Shown here: one piece after another, positions 9,605 through 17,936 of the stretch
How the letters are laid out: every line of letters begins with the position of its first letter
Position numbering within the stretch: the stretch's first letter is position 1
Assembly (NCBI GenBank): GCA_963805985.1
Contig: CAWDWG010000001.1
Coordinates: forward strand, 310,001 to 374,000
Direction: 5' to 3'
From: Bog-257 sp963805985
GTDB taxonomy: Bacteria; Acidobacteriota; Terriglobia; Terriglobales; Acidobacteriaceae
DNA: 64,000 bases
Made by a program: the position numbers and the translations under genes
Notes under the pieces: generated by a model
What the model was told of the DNA's origin: nothing
The model's input: only the letters and a program-made list of their open reading frames with translations
Database searches by the model: none

Positions 9605-10057
9605 TTACCACTCATCCCGCGCCTGCCCCAGCGCTTCCTTCACGCTCTTCTGATGCGCGTACAGCACCAGCTCTCCAGGATCCTTGGTCTCGGTGGTCCC
9701 GCCGCGGCAGGTGTTCCTGGCCACCAGCCCTTCCTTCGCCGCATCGGTAATCGAGTACTCCTGCGGCGCAAAACACGGCTCCAGATTGTTCGTCGCCAAA
9801 TTAACCTTCACCGATTGCGGATCGGACGCCGGCACCTGGAACGTTGCCGTACCCGTGCCATCAGTCCGGATGCACGACCGTGATGGATTGGCCACGATAG
9901 GCTCGGTGGACGAAAATATTACGCAAACCAGCTTGGAATGCATCGGATTCCCGGTCTTGCTGTCCAGCAGCACGATCTTCAGATCGGTGGCATTCGCAAT
10001 CTGCACGAAGCCGGTCAGCAGAAACAACGCGGCGGCAATCTGCTTGAGGGACGGCAT
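9605..10057 (-). CDS. small exported protein of unknown function
   Basis: 150 residues from the ATG at 10057, which gives a signal peptide (MPSLKQIAAALFLLTGFVQI, cleavage near ANA). The longer in-frame ORF upstream runs through a palindromic repeat and is not believable. The mature part is predicted mostly beta, with four or more Cys (CVIF, SRSC, EPCF, NTC). LKIVLLDSKTGNPM and TDGTGTATFQV resemble Ig-like or carboxypeptidase-regulatory folds. Family not recognised. Confidence 0.6.
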   Translation of the reverse strand: MPSLKQIAAALFLLTGFVQIANATDLKIVLLDSKTGNPMHSKLVCVIFSSTEPIVANPSRSCIRTDGTGTATFQVPASDPQSVKVNLATNNLEPCFAPQEYSITDAAKEGLVARNTCRGGTTETKDPGELVLYAHQKSVKEALGQARDEW

Positions 10058-10216
10058 AGACGAGTGGCGCTCCGCGGCAGAGTATACCTCAGCTTCCCCA
10101 AACGAGCGCTGAATCTTTGGACGAGCACTGCTCGAGTTAGGCACTTTCATCCTTCGGCGTGTTATGTCGCGAAACGGTGAGACTTTCCTGGCGAGGGTGG
10201 GGAGAGCAATTGAGTA

Positions 10217-10287
10217 CTGCGGCGCTTCAGCGCCACGTATCCGGCGACCTAAAGAATCTGAGCCGGCCTTCAGCCCGGCGCCACACG
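10217..10287. repeat. family A two-hairpin repeat
   Basis: First hairpin TGCGGCGCTTCAGCGCC, a spacer containing CGACCTAAAGAATCT, then a second hairpin GAGCCGGCCTTCAGCCCGGC followed by GCCACA. Same layout as 12568-12638 and 14312-14382. Confidence 0.75.
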
Positions 10288-10302
10288 ACGGAGGCACGTC
10301 CT

Positions 10303-10821
10303 TCAGGAGTGCAGAGATTCGAGTTTCTTCCAGAGCGATTCCAGCGGCAATGTTATAGCAGGATTTGCGATTACGAAGGCATCCACTGGCCGCCACGCTT
10401 CCGCGCTGCAATCAAACGCACCGCGATGTTGGGGATCGATGACCCAGACGTGAGGGATGCCAAACTGGCGATAGTCCTGAAGCCGCCGCTCATAGCGATT
10501 CATGCGGTCTTCCGGCGAGAGAATCTCGATGGCCACCACCGGCGGCCTGGTCAAAACCGCTTCATAAGGCTCGTCAACGCGCAGAACCGCAACATCGGCA
10601 ACTCGCACCTGCTGCGCCGACACCTTGATTCGAATTTCAGGAAAAGCCTCCAGCTTTAACTCCTCCTCGTGTGCGGCAAACCACTTCACAAAAAACGCCT
10701 GCACCGCCGAGTGGTCTTTCTCGCCCACATTGCGCTCCTCCAGCTCGCCCGCAACGTAATCGCAGTCGGGGCGATAGCTGGTCCTAAGATACTGATCCAA
10801 TGAAATTTGAGTCGTTACCAT
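10303..10821 (-). CDS. Uma2 family endonuclease-like protein (DUF820)
   Basis: 172 residues from the ATG at 10821. The fold is PD-(D/E)XK nuclease-like: ISLDQYLRTSYRPDCDYVAGELEERNVG at the start, EIRIKVSAQQVRVADVAVLR and VVAIEILSPEDR in the core, and PHVWVIDPQHR near the end, all typical of Uma2/DUF820. Many copies occur in Cyanobacteria and Acidobacteria; the biological role is unclear. The upstream in-frame extension passes through a family D repeat and is rejected. Confidence 0.85.
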   Translation of the reverse strand: MVTTQISLDQYLRTSYRPDCDYVAGELEERNVGEKDHSAVQAFFVKWFAAHEEELKLEAFPEIRIKVSAQQVRVADVAVLRVDEPYEAVLTRPPVVAIEILSPEDRMNRYERRLQDYRQFGIPHVWVIDPQHRGAFDCSAEAWRPVDAFVIANPAITLPLESLWKKLESLHS

Positions 10822-10886
10822 GGCGGCCGCTTCGAGCCGAGTATAGCACCGTGCATAGGGCCGCCGTCGCGTGGTGCCGCCATTGC

Positions 10887-10933
10887 GTAGCGCCGGCCTC
10901 CGGCCGGCTGTCCGGCGGGCGTCCCCGCCTGCC
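10887..10933. repeat. family D palindromic repeat
   Basis: GTAGCGCCGGCCTCCGGCC followed by CGGCGGGCG..CGCCTGCC, nearly identical to the second half of 3461-3567. It lies between the Uma2 gene and resB, which are divergently transcribed. Confidence 0.75.
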
Positions 10934-11097
10934 GCTCTGCGTGCTTCCTCACGTCCCTGCGCGATATGCCTCACCGCCGCGGCATCCATCCAGCCAGCCC
11001 AATTCGCATAATCCCGCCAAACACAACAACTTAACGCGACCCCCAACTCTGGCCTCCCACTTGCACTTCCTCACATTGCTCACGGGAAGGAGCAAGC

Positions 11098-12565
11098 ATG
11101 GCCTTCAGCGTCCTATCGATTCCAAAACAGATTCATAAGACTCTTTCCAATCTGCGCACCGGCGTCATTCTGCTGATCCTTACCGGCATCGCGGCCGCGC
11201 TGGGAACATTCATTCTGCAGCGGCCCACCACCGATCCCGACAAGCTGGCCCGCTCCTACTCGCCGGCGACACTGCTCTGGCTCGACCGCATTGGCCTCAC
11301 CGACGTCTTCCACACCTGGTGGTTCCTCACGCTGCTTGGACTGGTCAGTCTCAGCATCATTCTGGTTTCCATCGATCGCTTCCCCGGCGCGTGGCGCTTT
11401 TATGCGCGGCCTTATCGCAAGACGGATTCGCACTTCCGCGCCGCGCTCCCCAACAAAGTCGAGTTGCCGATCAACAACGCCGAAGAAGGTCTTAACGCTG
11501 CAGAACGGGCCCTCAAGAAGTCAGGCTGGCCGGTCGAACGTATCGCTGACCGGATCGAACCCTCCTTGTATTCCGAACGTCATCGTTTCTCGGTCATGGC
11601 GGTATACATCGTCCACGCCAGCCTGCTTCTGATCTTCGCCGGCGGTATCACCGACGGCGTCTTCGGCTACAACGGCTTCATGGCGCTGCAGAACGGGCAA
11701 GTCAGCAACGCCATCGAGCTGCGCACCGGCGGCACCAAACAGATTCCCTTCTCCATCCAGTGCAACGGCGCTGGCGAGGAAACGTACCCCGATGGCTCGC
11801 CCAAGCGCTGGTGGTCCAAGCTCGCGGTCGTCGACAACGGCCAGCAGGTCAAAGCCAAAGAAATCGTCGTCAACGATCCGCTTATCTATAACGGACTGCG
11901 CTTCTATCAGGCCAGCTTCGGATCCACCGGCAAGCTCGCAGCGTTAAAGGTCGCAATCACGCCCGACACCGGCGGCAACAGTCGCGAACTCATGCTCGCC
12001 GATGAATCAGGCCACGGAGATCGCGCCCAATACCACCGTCACCCTCGCGGAGTACATTCCCGACTTCTTCATTCGCGACAACCAGATCTTCAAGAAGTCC
12101 GACGATCCGGTGAATCCCGCGTTCCGCCTCCAGGTGACGAACACCCAGACGAACGACGAGACGAAGCTGTGGATTTTCCCCGCGTACAACAACGCCGCGC
12201 AAGGTGAGAACAAGACCGGCTACCGCATCGAGTTTCGCGAGATGAAGATGGGCTACTTCACCGGCCTGGAAGTTTCGCATGAGCCCGGCCAGTGGCTGGT
12301 ATGGGGCGGCGTTCTGCTGATGGGATTCGGCCTCTTCGTCGCCTTCTACATGGTGCACATGCGCGTATGGGTCACGGCAGTCTCCGACGCGCGCGGCAAC
12401 CTGGTGCTGTGGGTCGGCGGCCAGTCCAACAAGAATCGCGATCGCTTCGAGCAACAGTTCAACGAGCTGATCGACAACATTCGCACCGAACTGGAAGGCG
12501 CGGCCGTAGTCCCGCTCTCCGCCAAGAGGCAAAAGCCCGAGCTGACCCTCGCCGGGGTGAAGTAG
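11098..12565 (+). pseudogene. resB: cytochrome c biogenesis protein ResB, split by a +1 frameshift
   Basis: System II haem delivery and ligation subunit. The first frame (from the ATG at 11098, with AAGGAG 5 nt upstream) gives membrane helices at about residues 20-40, 75-93 and 170-190 and the periplasmic domain. At about 12004 the frame shifts by +1 and ResB continues (TLAEYIPDFFIRDNQ, KTGYRIEFREMKMGYFTGL) through the last membrane helix to 12565. The span is 1468 nt, one more than a multiple of three, so removing one base restores one intact ORF of about 488 residues. Sequence error and recent mutation are both possible. ccsA follows 91 bp downstream. Confidence 0.85.
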
Positions 12566-12567
12566 GT

Positions 12568-12638
12568 AGTGCGGCGCTTCAGCGCCGCGTATCGGTCGAC
12601 CTAATGAATTCGAGCCGGGTTTCAACCCGGCGGCACAT
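12568..12638. repeat. family A two-hairpin repeat upstream of ccsA
   Basis: GTGCGGCGCTTCAGCGCCGC, a spacer with CGACCTAATGAATTC, then GAGCCGGGTTTCAACCCGGC and GGCACA. It starts 2 bp after the resB stop and ends 18 bp before the ccsA start, so it lies in the resB-ccsA message. Confidence 0.8.
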
Positions 12639-12656
12639 GGGATAAGGAGAAACACA

Positions 12657-14072
12657 ATGGCAAGCCGAGCACGAGTCGTACAAATGGAGCAGCCCGCCAC
12701 CACCGGCGGCAACGCTCTGCTCGTTCTGGTCGGACTCTCGGTGACATTCCTGCTGATCGTGGCCCTGCTGGGCGCAGCCAAATCCGGCGCCAGCCTGTTC
12801 AGCGAAAGCAATCTGCTCTACGTCGCGCTCATCTTCTACGCCGGCGCGGGCGCGCTCTACATGGGCTTCGGCGTCACCGGCACGGCGCGTTACGTCAAGT
12901 TTGCCTCCACCGCCACCGCGATTGGCCTCGCCGCCAACACGGCCGCTGTGGCCCATCGCTGGTATCTCTCCGGCCGTCCGCCGTTCGCCAGCATCTACGA
13001 GATGCTGCTCAGCTTCGTCTGGACCGTCGCGCTGCTCACCCTGATCACCGAAAAGAAATTCGGCGTCAAGATCATCGGCTCCATCACCATGCCGCTCGCC
13101 GTCGTCTGCGTCATCCTGATGCAGCTTCTGCCCTCCGAAGTCCGGCCGCTGGTTCCGGCGCTGCAATCCACCTGGCTGCATGTGCATGTCACGCTGGCTA
13201 TGCTCGCGTACGCCGCCTGCGCCGTAAGCTTCGCGCTCGCCATGATGTTCCTCATCCAGGACGATTTCAAAACCGAAAATTTCCTGCTCTGGACCAGTGC
13301 AACCGTCAGCGCGATCTACGTCGCCATCCTCGCCACACGCTTCGAACGCGGCGGCCTCTCGGTCACCGGATGGAATCCGACTACCAAGTCCGACCTCTTC
13401 CTCGGGCAAAACATGCGGCTGTTCGTCACCATCCCCGATCTCGGATGGCTCTTCGTAATCGCAACACTCGCTGCGGTGATTCCGCTGGCGCTCTATTTCA
13501 TCGGCAAGTGGAAGAAAGACGATTCGCTCTTCAGTATCGCCAACCGAGCCGTATTCATCGGCATTCTGTTGCAGATTGTTGTGCTCGCGGCGTTTGTACT
13601 TCGCGCACGCGATGGCAATTACCCGTCACCCGACCAGGATGGATTCTTCCCGACCAGCCTGGCCGCCAGCCCCTTCTTACTTGGAGGGATGGTGACGGGT
13701 ATCTTTGCCTCCCTGCTTTACCTGATGCTGCTCTGGCGCCGCACCGACCTGCAGAGCATGCTGCCCTCGGCCGACACGCTCGATCGCGTCACCTACAAAA
13801 CGATTTGCATTGCCTTCCCGCTGCTGACCTTCATGATCGCCACCGGCGCCTACTGGGCGAACCGGACCTGGGGCTCCTACTGGAGCTGGGACCCGAAAGA
13901 GACCTGGGCGGCGATCACCTGGCTGATCTATGCGGGCTATTTACATATGCGGATCACGCGCGGATGGCGCGGACGTCGGGCCGCGTACTTCGCCATCCTG
14001 GGTTTCGGCGTCGTGATCTTCACCTTCCTCGGCGTCACGTATCTGCTTCCGGGCTTACACGCGTACGCATGA
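12657..14072 (+). CDS. ccsA: cytochrome c biogenesis protein CcsA/CcsB (ResC), haem handling
   Basis: 471-residue polytopic membrane protein. The family signature is the tryptophan-rich WGSYWSWDPKETWAAITWL near residues 400-420 (WWD-type haem-binding motif), with conserved His residues in flanking helices (VAHRWYLSGRPP, WLHVHVTLAMLAYAACAVSF). It works with ResB to present haem to apocytochrome CxxCH motifs on the outer face of the membrane. The ATG at 12657 is preceded by AAGGAG. Its presence fits the multihaem cytochrome encoded nearby. Confidence 0.95.
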   Translation: MASRARVVQMEQPATTGGNALLVLVGLSVTFLLIVALLGAAKSGASLFSESNLLYVALIFYAGAGALYMGFGVTGTARYVKFASTATAIGLAANTAAVAHRWYLSGRPPFASIYEMLLSFVWTVALLTLITEKKFGVKIIGSITMPLAVVCVILMQLLPSEVRPLVPALQSTWLHVHVTLAMLAYAACAVSFALAMMFLIQDDFKTENFLLWTSATVSAIYVAILATRFERGGLSVTGWNPTTKSDLFLGQNMRLFVTIPDLGWLFVIATLAAVIPLALYFIGKWKKDDSLFSIANRAVFIGILLQIVVLAAFVLRARDGNYPSPDQDGFFPTSLAASPFLLGGMVTGIFASLLYLMLLWRRTDLQSMLPSADTLDRVTYKTICIAFPLLTFMIATGAYWANRTWGSYWSWDPKETWAAITWLIYAGYLHMRITRGWRGRRAAYFAILGFGVVIFTFLGVTYLLPGLHAYA

Positions 14073-14146
14073 GGGGCCAGGGCTGAACGCCGAGGCTGAG
14101 GAAAGATGGCCCCAAAGAATCAGCTCAATCGTTCAGCCCTGAAAAG

Positions 14147-14470
14147 AAGAAGCAATTAGCGATTAGCAATTAGTAGCAGCGAATGAGTCTTACTTTGTCA
14201 TCCCGAGCGGAGCGTCCGCGTGATTTTTCCGATCCGCTGTTTTGCGGATCGGGCGGACGCGCAGCCGAGGGATCTGCGGTTCGGCGCTTTAGCGCCGCGT
14301 CCGGGGTCGGGTAGTGCGGCGCTTCAACGCCGCGTAACGGGCGACCTAAAGGATCTGAGCCGGGCTTCAGCCGGGCGGCACAGATCGGGTGGAGCACCGC
14401 TTCAGCGGTGCATTTGAAGCAAGTAAGAACGGCGGCTTTAGCCGCCGAGGTACACAGGAAACGGGGATCC
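14147..14470. repeat. mosaic of four repeat types upstream of a histidine kinase gene
   Basis: 14150-14176 has 7-nt-spaced TTAGC units. 14197-14278 is a constant-end hairpin module: GTCATCCCGAGCG, outer stem GCGTCCGC/GCGGACGC, inner stem GATCCGC/GCGGATC, then GAGGGATCTGC. 14279-14300 is a lone GGCGCTTTAGCGCC hairpin. 14312-14382 is a family A two-hairpin repeat. 14388-14451 is a family C repeat (GGAGCACCGCTTCAGCGGTG, then GGCGGCTTTAGCCGCCGAGGT). The gene start lies 19 nt after the last unit. Confidence 0.75.
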
Positions 14471-15628
14471 ATGACAGCCGCTGCCACAATCGAATTACCG
14501 AATGACCCGGCGAACAATGCGGCGACACTGGCTCCCATGGAAACCCCCGTCACCCGCAAGCGCCACATCAACTGGGCGCTCAAAGCCGTCATCCCCATCG
14601 CCGCCATTCTCCTGAACGGCCTCCTGCTCTTCATCCTGGTCTCCGCATCGCTCTCCGCCGGCGAAGGCCACATCGTCATCACCATCGCTACCGCAGGCGC
14701 ATTTCTGATCTGCATCGCGGTCATCATGGTGCTGGCCGTCTCAGTTCGCCGCCCCATGATGGAGCTGCAAGATAAAATCGCGCGCGTCAGCCTCGGCGAC
14801 ATGAACGTCTCCGTCAGCTTCGCCAATCGCAACGACGAAATCGGCGACCTCGGCCGCGACTTCAACGACATGGTCGCGCAACTCAAGGCCAGCCTCGAAG
14901 AAATCCAGCTCCTGCATCAGACCCAGATGTCGCGCGCCGAACACTTCGCCACCCTCGGCGAGCTAGCCGCCGGACTCGCGCACGAGATCCGCAATCCGCT
15001 GGCGGGCATCGCCGGCGTCATCGAAATCATCGGCCGCGATCTGCCGCCCAACAGCCCCGCGCGCAGCGTTATCAAGGACGCCAAAGAAGAAGCCATGCAG
15101 ATCAACCGCATCCTCACCGATCTGCTCGAAACCGCGCGCCCCAAGCCGCCGCAGTTCCAGGTCAAGGATCTCGCCACCACCGCCGATCACGCCGTGATGT
15201 TCGCGCGCCAGCAGGCGATCACCAAGCGCATCATGATTGAACTGGAAAAAGGCGAAGACATTCCGCCCCTCGATCACGATCCCAACCAGATCAACCAGGT
15301 GCTGCTCAATCTGCTGCTCAACGCCATCCAGTCGATGGACAAGCCCGGCTCAATCTTCGTCACCCTGCGCCGCGACAAAGACGTCGTGCTGATCACCGTC
15401 GCCGACCAGGGCAAAGGCATCCCGCCGGAGAACCTGCCCAACATCTTCCGCCCATTCTTCACGACGAAAGGCCACGGCACCGGCCTCGGGCTGTCGCTGG
15501 CGCGCCGCATCGTCGAAGCCCACGGCGGCACCATCACCGTCCGCAGCGAAGTCGGCAAAGGCACCCAATTCGTCCTCCGCCTTCCCATCACGCACAAGGA
15601 AGCCACCAGTCCCGCAGGGACGGCATAA
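14471..15628 (+). CDS. sensor histidine kinase with HAMP domain
   Basis: 385 residues from the ATG at 14471; the upstream in-frame extension would translate a palindromic repeat. Two membrane helices (about 36-58 and 72-94) with almost no periplasmic loop are followed by a HAMP domain (RRPMMELQDKIARVSLGDM). The HisKA domain has the phospho-acceptor His in LAAGLAHEIRNPL. The HATPase domain shows the N-box (NQVLLNLLLNAIQSM), G1 (DQGKGI) and G2 (GTGLGLSLA). No response regulator gene adjoins it, so it is an orphan in this window. The lack of a sensor domain suggests it senses a membrane or intracellular signal. Confidence 0.9.
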   Translation: MTAAATIELPNDPANNAATLAPMETPVTRKRHINWALKAVIPIAAILLNGLLLFILVSASLSAGEGHIVITIATAGAFLICIAVIMVLAVSVRRPMMELQDKIARVSLGDMNVSVSFANRNDEIGDLGRDFNDMVAQLKASLEEIQLLHQTQMSRAEHFATLGELAAGLAHEIRNPLAGIAGVIEIIGRDLPPNSPARSVIKDAKEEAMQINRILTDLLETARPKPPQFQVKDLATTADHAVMFARQQAITKRIMIELEKGEDIPPLDHDPNQINQVLLNLLLNAIQSMDKPGSIFVTLRRDKDVVLITVADQGKGIPPENLPNIFRPFFTTKGHGTGLGLSLARRIVEAHGGTITVRSEVGKGTQFVLRLPITHKEATSPAGTA

Positions 15629-15631
15629 GAA

Positions 15632-15696
15632 AGCCCAGCGCTTCAGCGCTGGGAAATCGTCCGATTGAGGGCCGAGCCCCTTCGGGGGCGGCACAA
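15632..15696. repeat. family B two-hairpin repeat
   Basis: GCCCAGCGCTTCAGCGCTGGG, a 22-nt spacer, then GAGCCCCTTCGGGGGC and GGCACA. It begins just after the kinase stop codon. Other copies are at 24207-24274, 56487-56556 and 57545-57613. Confidence 0.8.
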
Positions 15697-15726
15697 ACCG
15701 CCACGATGCTCCGGCTGCCCCGTTGT

Positions 15727-15842
15727 GTCATCCTGAGCGAAGCGTCCGTCTATTGGAACTGTCATCCTGAGCGGAGCGTCCGCGCCTTTGTCTTTCCGCC
15801 GCGTCTCTTGCGGCGGGCGGACGCGTAGTCGAAGGACCTGCT
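15727..15842. repeat. constant-end, variable-hairpin repeat (one half copy plus one full copy)
   Basis: A half copy (GTCATCCTGAGCGAAGCGTC) is followed at 15761 by a full unit: GTCATCCTGAGCG, outer stem GCGTCCGC (15776-15783) with GCGGACGC (15817-15824), inner stem CCGCCGC (15796-15802) with GCGGCGG (15810-15816), then GTCGAAGGACCTGCT. The outer stem matches the copy at 14197-14278, while the inner stem is different. Confidence 0.75.
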
Positions 15843-15871
15843 ATTCGCTCGAAGTGGAACGGATTATCTGG

Positions 15872-15914
15872 GGTGCCCCGTTCTAGCCTGCTTTTGGCTA
15901 GGGCGGGGCCTTAC
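15872..15914. repeat. family E palindrome (CCCGTTCTAGC..GCTAGGGCGGG)
   Basis: Imperfect palindrome with CCCGTTCTAGCC and GGCTAGGGCGGGG arms around a CTTTT-containing loop. A second copy lies inside a coding sequence at 25431-25491. Confidence 0.7.
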
Positions 15915-15926
15915 CACGACTGCGTC

Positions 15927-17430
15927 TTACACCGCAACCGCCGCCATCTCTGCGCTCGCTTTCTTCTGCTTGAACGTCACCACGCGGCCGTCTTGCTGCT
16001 CCTTCACATTCCACAAATACATCACCGCATACGCTCGCCATGGACGCCACGCTTCCGCGCGCCGCTCCAACTCGCGTGCGCTCGTCACCTCCATTGCCCG
16101 CAGCAACGCGATATCGCCGGCCGGAAACGCATCCGGCTCGCCCAGCGCTCGCATCGCGATGTACTGTGCCGTCCACGTCCCGATGCCGGAAACCTCGCAC
16201 AGTCTCGCCAGAAACGCTTCGACATCCATAATGCCCTCGAAGCTGATCTGCCTCTCGCACACCGCTCGCGCCAACGCACTGATCGTCGCCGACCGCGCCC
16301 GCGTCAGTCCAGCGCGCGTGAGATCGGCATCGGCCAGAGCCTCCGCCGTCGGAAACAGATGCGTCAGCCCAGCTCCACCGTCAAACGGCTTCCCGCACAT
16401 CCGCACAATTCGTCCCGCCAGCGTCGTTGCACCCTTCACGCTGATCTGCTGGCCGAGAATCGCCCGCACCGCCAGTTCGAACCCGTTCCAGCATCCCGGC
16501 ACGCGCAGTCCCGGCTCGGCCGTTAGTCGCTTCCCCAACGCCGGATCGCTGCGCAGCGTTCGCGCAATGTCGATCCAATCGGCGTTGAGATCGAACATCG
16601 CCCGAATGCGCTCGACAATGGCAAACAGCGACTGCGGATCGCCAATCTGAATTCTCGCCGTCAGCGCGCTGTGCAGCTCATCGAGCGAAACCTCGAACCA
16701 TCCCGCGCGCCCATTCGTCCAGATCGAACGCCGATAACGGCCCGAAACAACCACCTCGACGCCCGGCGTCGCTCGCAGCGCGAGAAACGCCAGCATTCCC
16801 TCCCAGTGATACGGCGGCCTGAATGCGCAGCTGAAACTGATACTGGTCCTCCGGCTGCGACAACTTCTGCCGCGCGATCCGCCGAATCTGCGTCGGCGTC
16901 CGCCGATACGTCGTCTGAATCGCCGCATTGAAACGCCGCACGCATCCGAATCCCGCCGACAGCGCAATCTGCCCCATCGGCAGCTGCGTCTCGTCGATTA
17001 ACTTTTTCGCGAAGTGCAGACGCCGAGTGTTGGCAACGGCGATGGGCGTCGCCCCCAGATGCCGCAGAAACAGCCTCCGCAGATGCCGCGATCCAACACC
17101 CAGCCTCTCTGCCAGAACCTCCACGCCGCCATCTTCCAGACCGCTCTCGCCAATCAATCGCAGCGCTCGCGCAACTGTGTTCGACGTCCCCAACCACGCC
17201 GGCGTCCCCGGCGAACACTCCGGCCGGCAGCGCAGGCACGGACGGAATCCCGCTTCCGCCGCCGCAGCCGCCGTGGAATAGTAACGACAATTCTTCTCTT
17301 TGGCCGTCGGCGCCGGACAGATCGAGCGGCAATACACACCGCTGTTCGTCACCCCAATGAAAAACTTGCCATCGAAGCGCGGATCGCGCGACAGCCGAGC
17401 CCGCGAACAAACTCGCCAATCCAGTTCCAT
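15927..17430 (-). pseudogene. Ada-AlkA fusion (methyl-phosphotriester sensor, AraC activator and 3-methyladenine glycosylase), frameshifted
   Basis: The first frame from the ATG at 17430 gives an Ada N-terminal zinc domain (DGKFFIGVTNSGVYCRSICP then CLRCRPE, four Cys, the first accepting methyl groups) and an AraC-type helix-turn-helix region (LRRLFLRHLGATPIAVANTR, ALSAGFGCVRRFNAAIQ). At about 16824 the frame shifts by one base and continues as an AlkA domain (FRPPYHWEGMLAFLALRA). This includes the helix-hairpin-helix (CEVSGIGTWTAQYIAMRAL) and the catalytic Asp in FPAGDIALL. Removing one base restores a single protein of about 500 residues, the usual length of this fusion. It repairs alkylated DNA and induces the adaptive response. 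The start could also be at 17481. Confidence 0.85.
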
Positions 17431-17463
17431 ATTTCGCGATGATAGCCGAAGTCCCGTGTTCTG

Positions 17464-17752
17464 TTGGACGTTTTCGGACATGACTCGAAAAGCACCTTCA
17501 CCACTGAGAACACTGAGCGCACGGAGGAAGACAAAGAAAAAACCCGCGCGGAATCGCCGCACAAGAGCAAGGATTTTCTCTGTGTTTTCAGGCATGACAA
17601 ATATCGTGAGAACCGTGGCGGGAGATTGTGTCCCTTTCCTTCGCGGTTCTTGTCTGCCTCAGTTTTTTTGTCCGAATTTCTTCGTCTTCCTCTGTGCGCT
17701 CAGTGTTCTCAGTGGTGAAGAGGCTCTTTCGAATCGCGTCCGCAAACGTCCA
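17464..17752. repeat. long inverted-repeat element, about 75-bp arms
   Basis: The left arm 17464-17541 and right arm 17678-17752 are near-perfect inverted copies. Both read TGGACGTTT(T/G)CGGAC, then TCGAAA, TTCACCACTGAGAACACTG, AGCGCAC(G/A)GAGGAAGAC and AAGAAA. The 136-bp centre has a smaller inverted pair (GAGAACCG..CGGTTCTTG) and no gene. A further degenerate half (GTCCGCAAATGTCCAACC) follows to about 17795. The rest of 17431-17936 holds nothing recognisable. Confidence 0.75.
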
Positions 17753-17936
17753 GCCGCGCCCGCAGCCAAGTCCGCAAATGTCCAACCTGTCTCCTCCTGG
17801 AAATCTATGTTGATCGTAGTCAGCTGACCTTGCGCGTGACCCTCTCCTCCACAGCGCGCGAGGCGGGCAATCGGGGCGGAACCGCCAACGGCCGGCATCC
17901 GGTCCGCGGCGCAAACGATCACCAAAGGAGACACAA

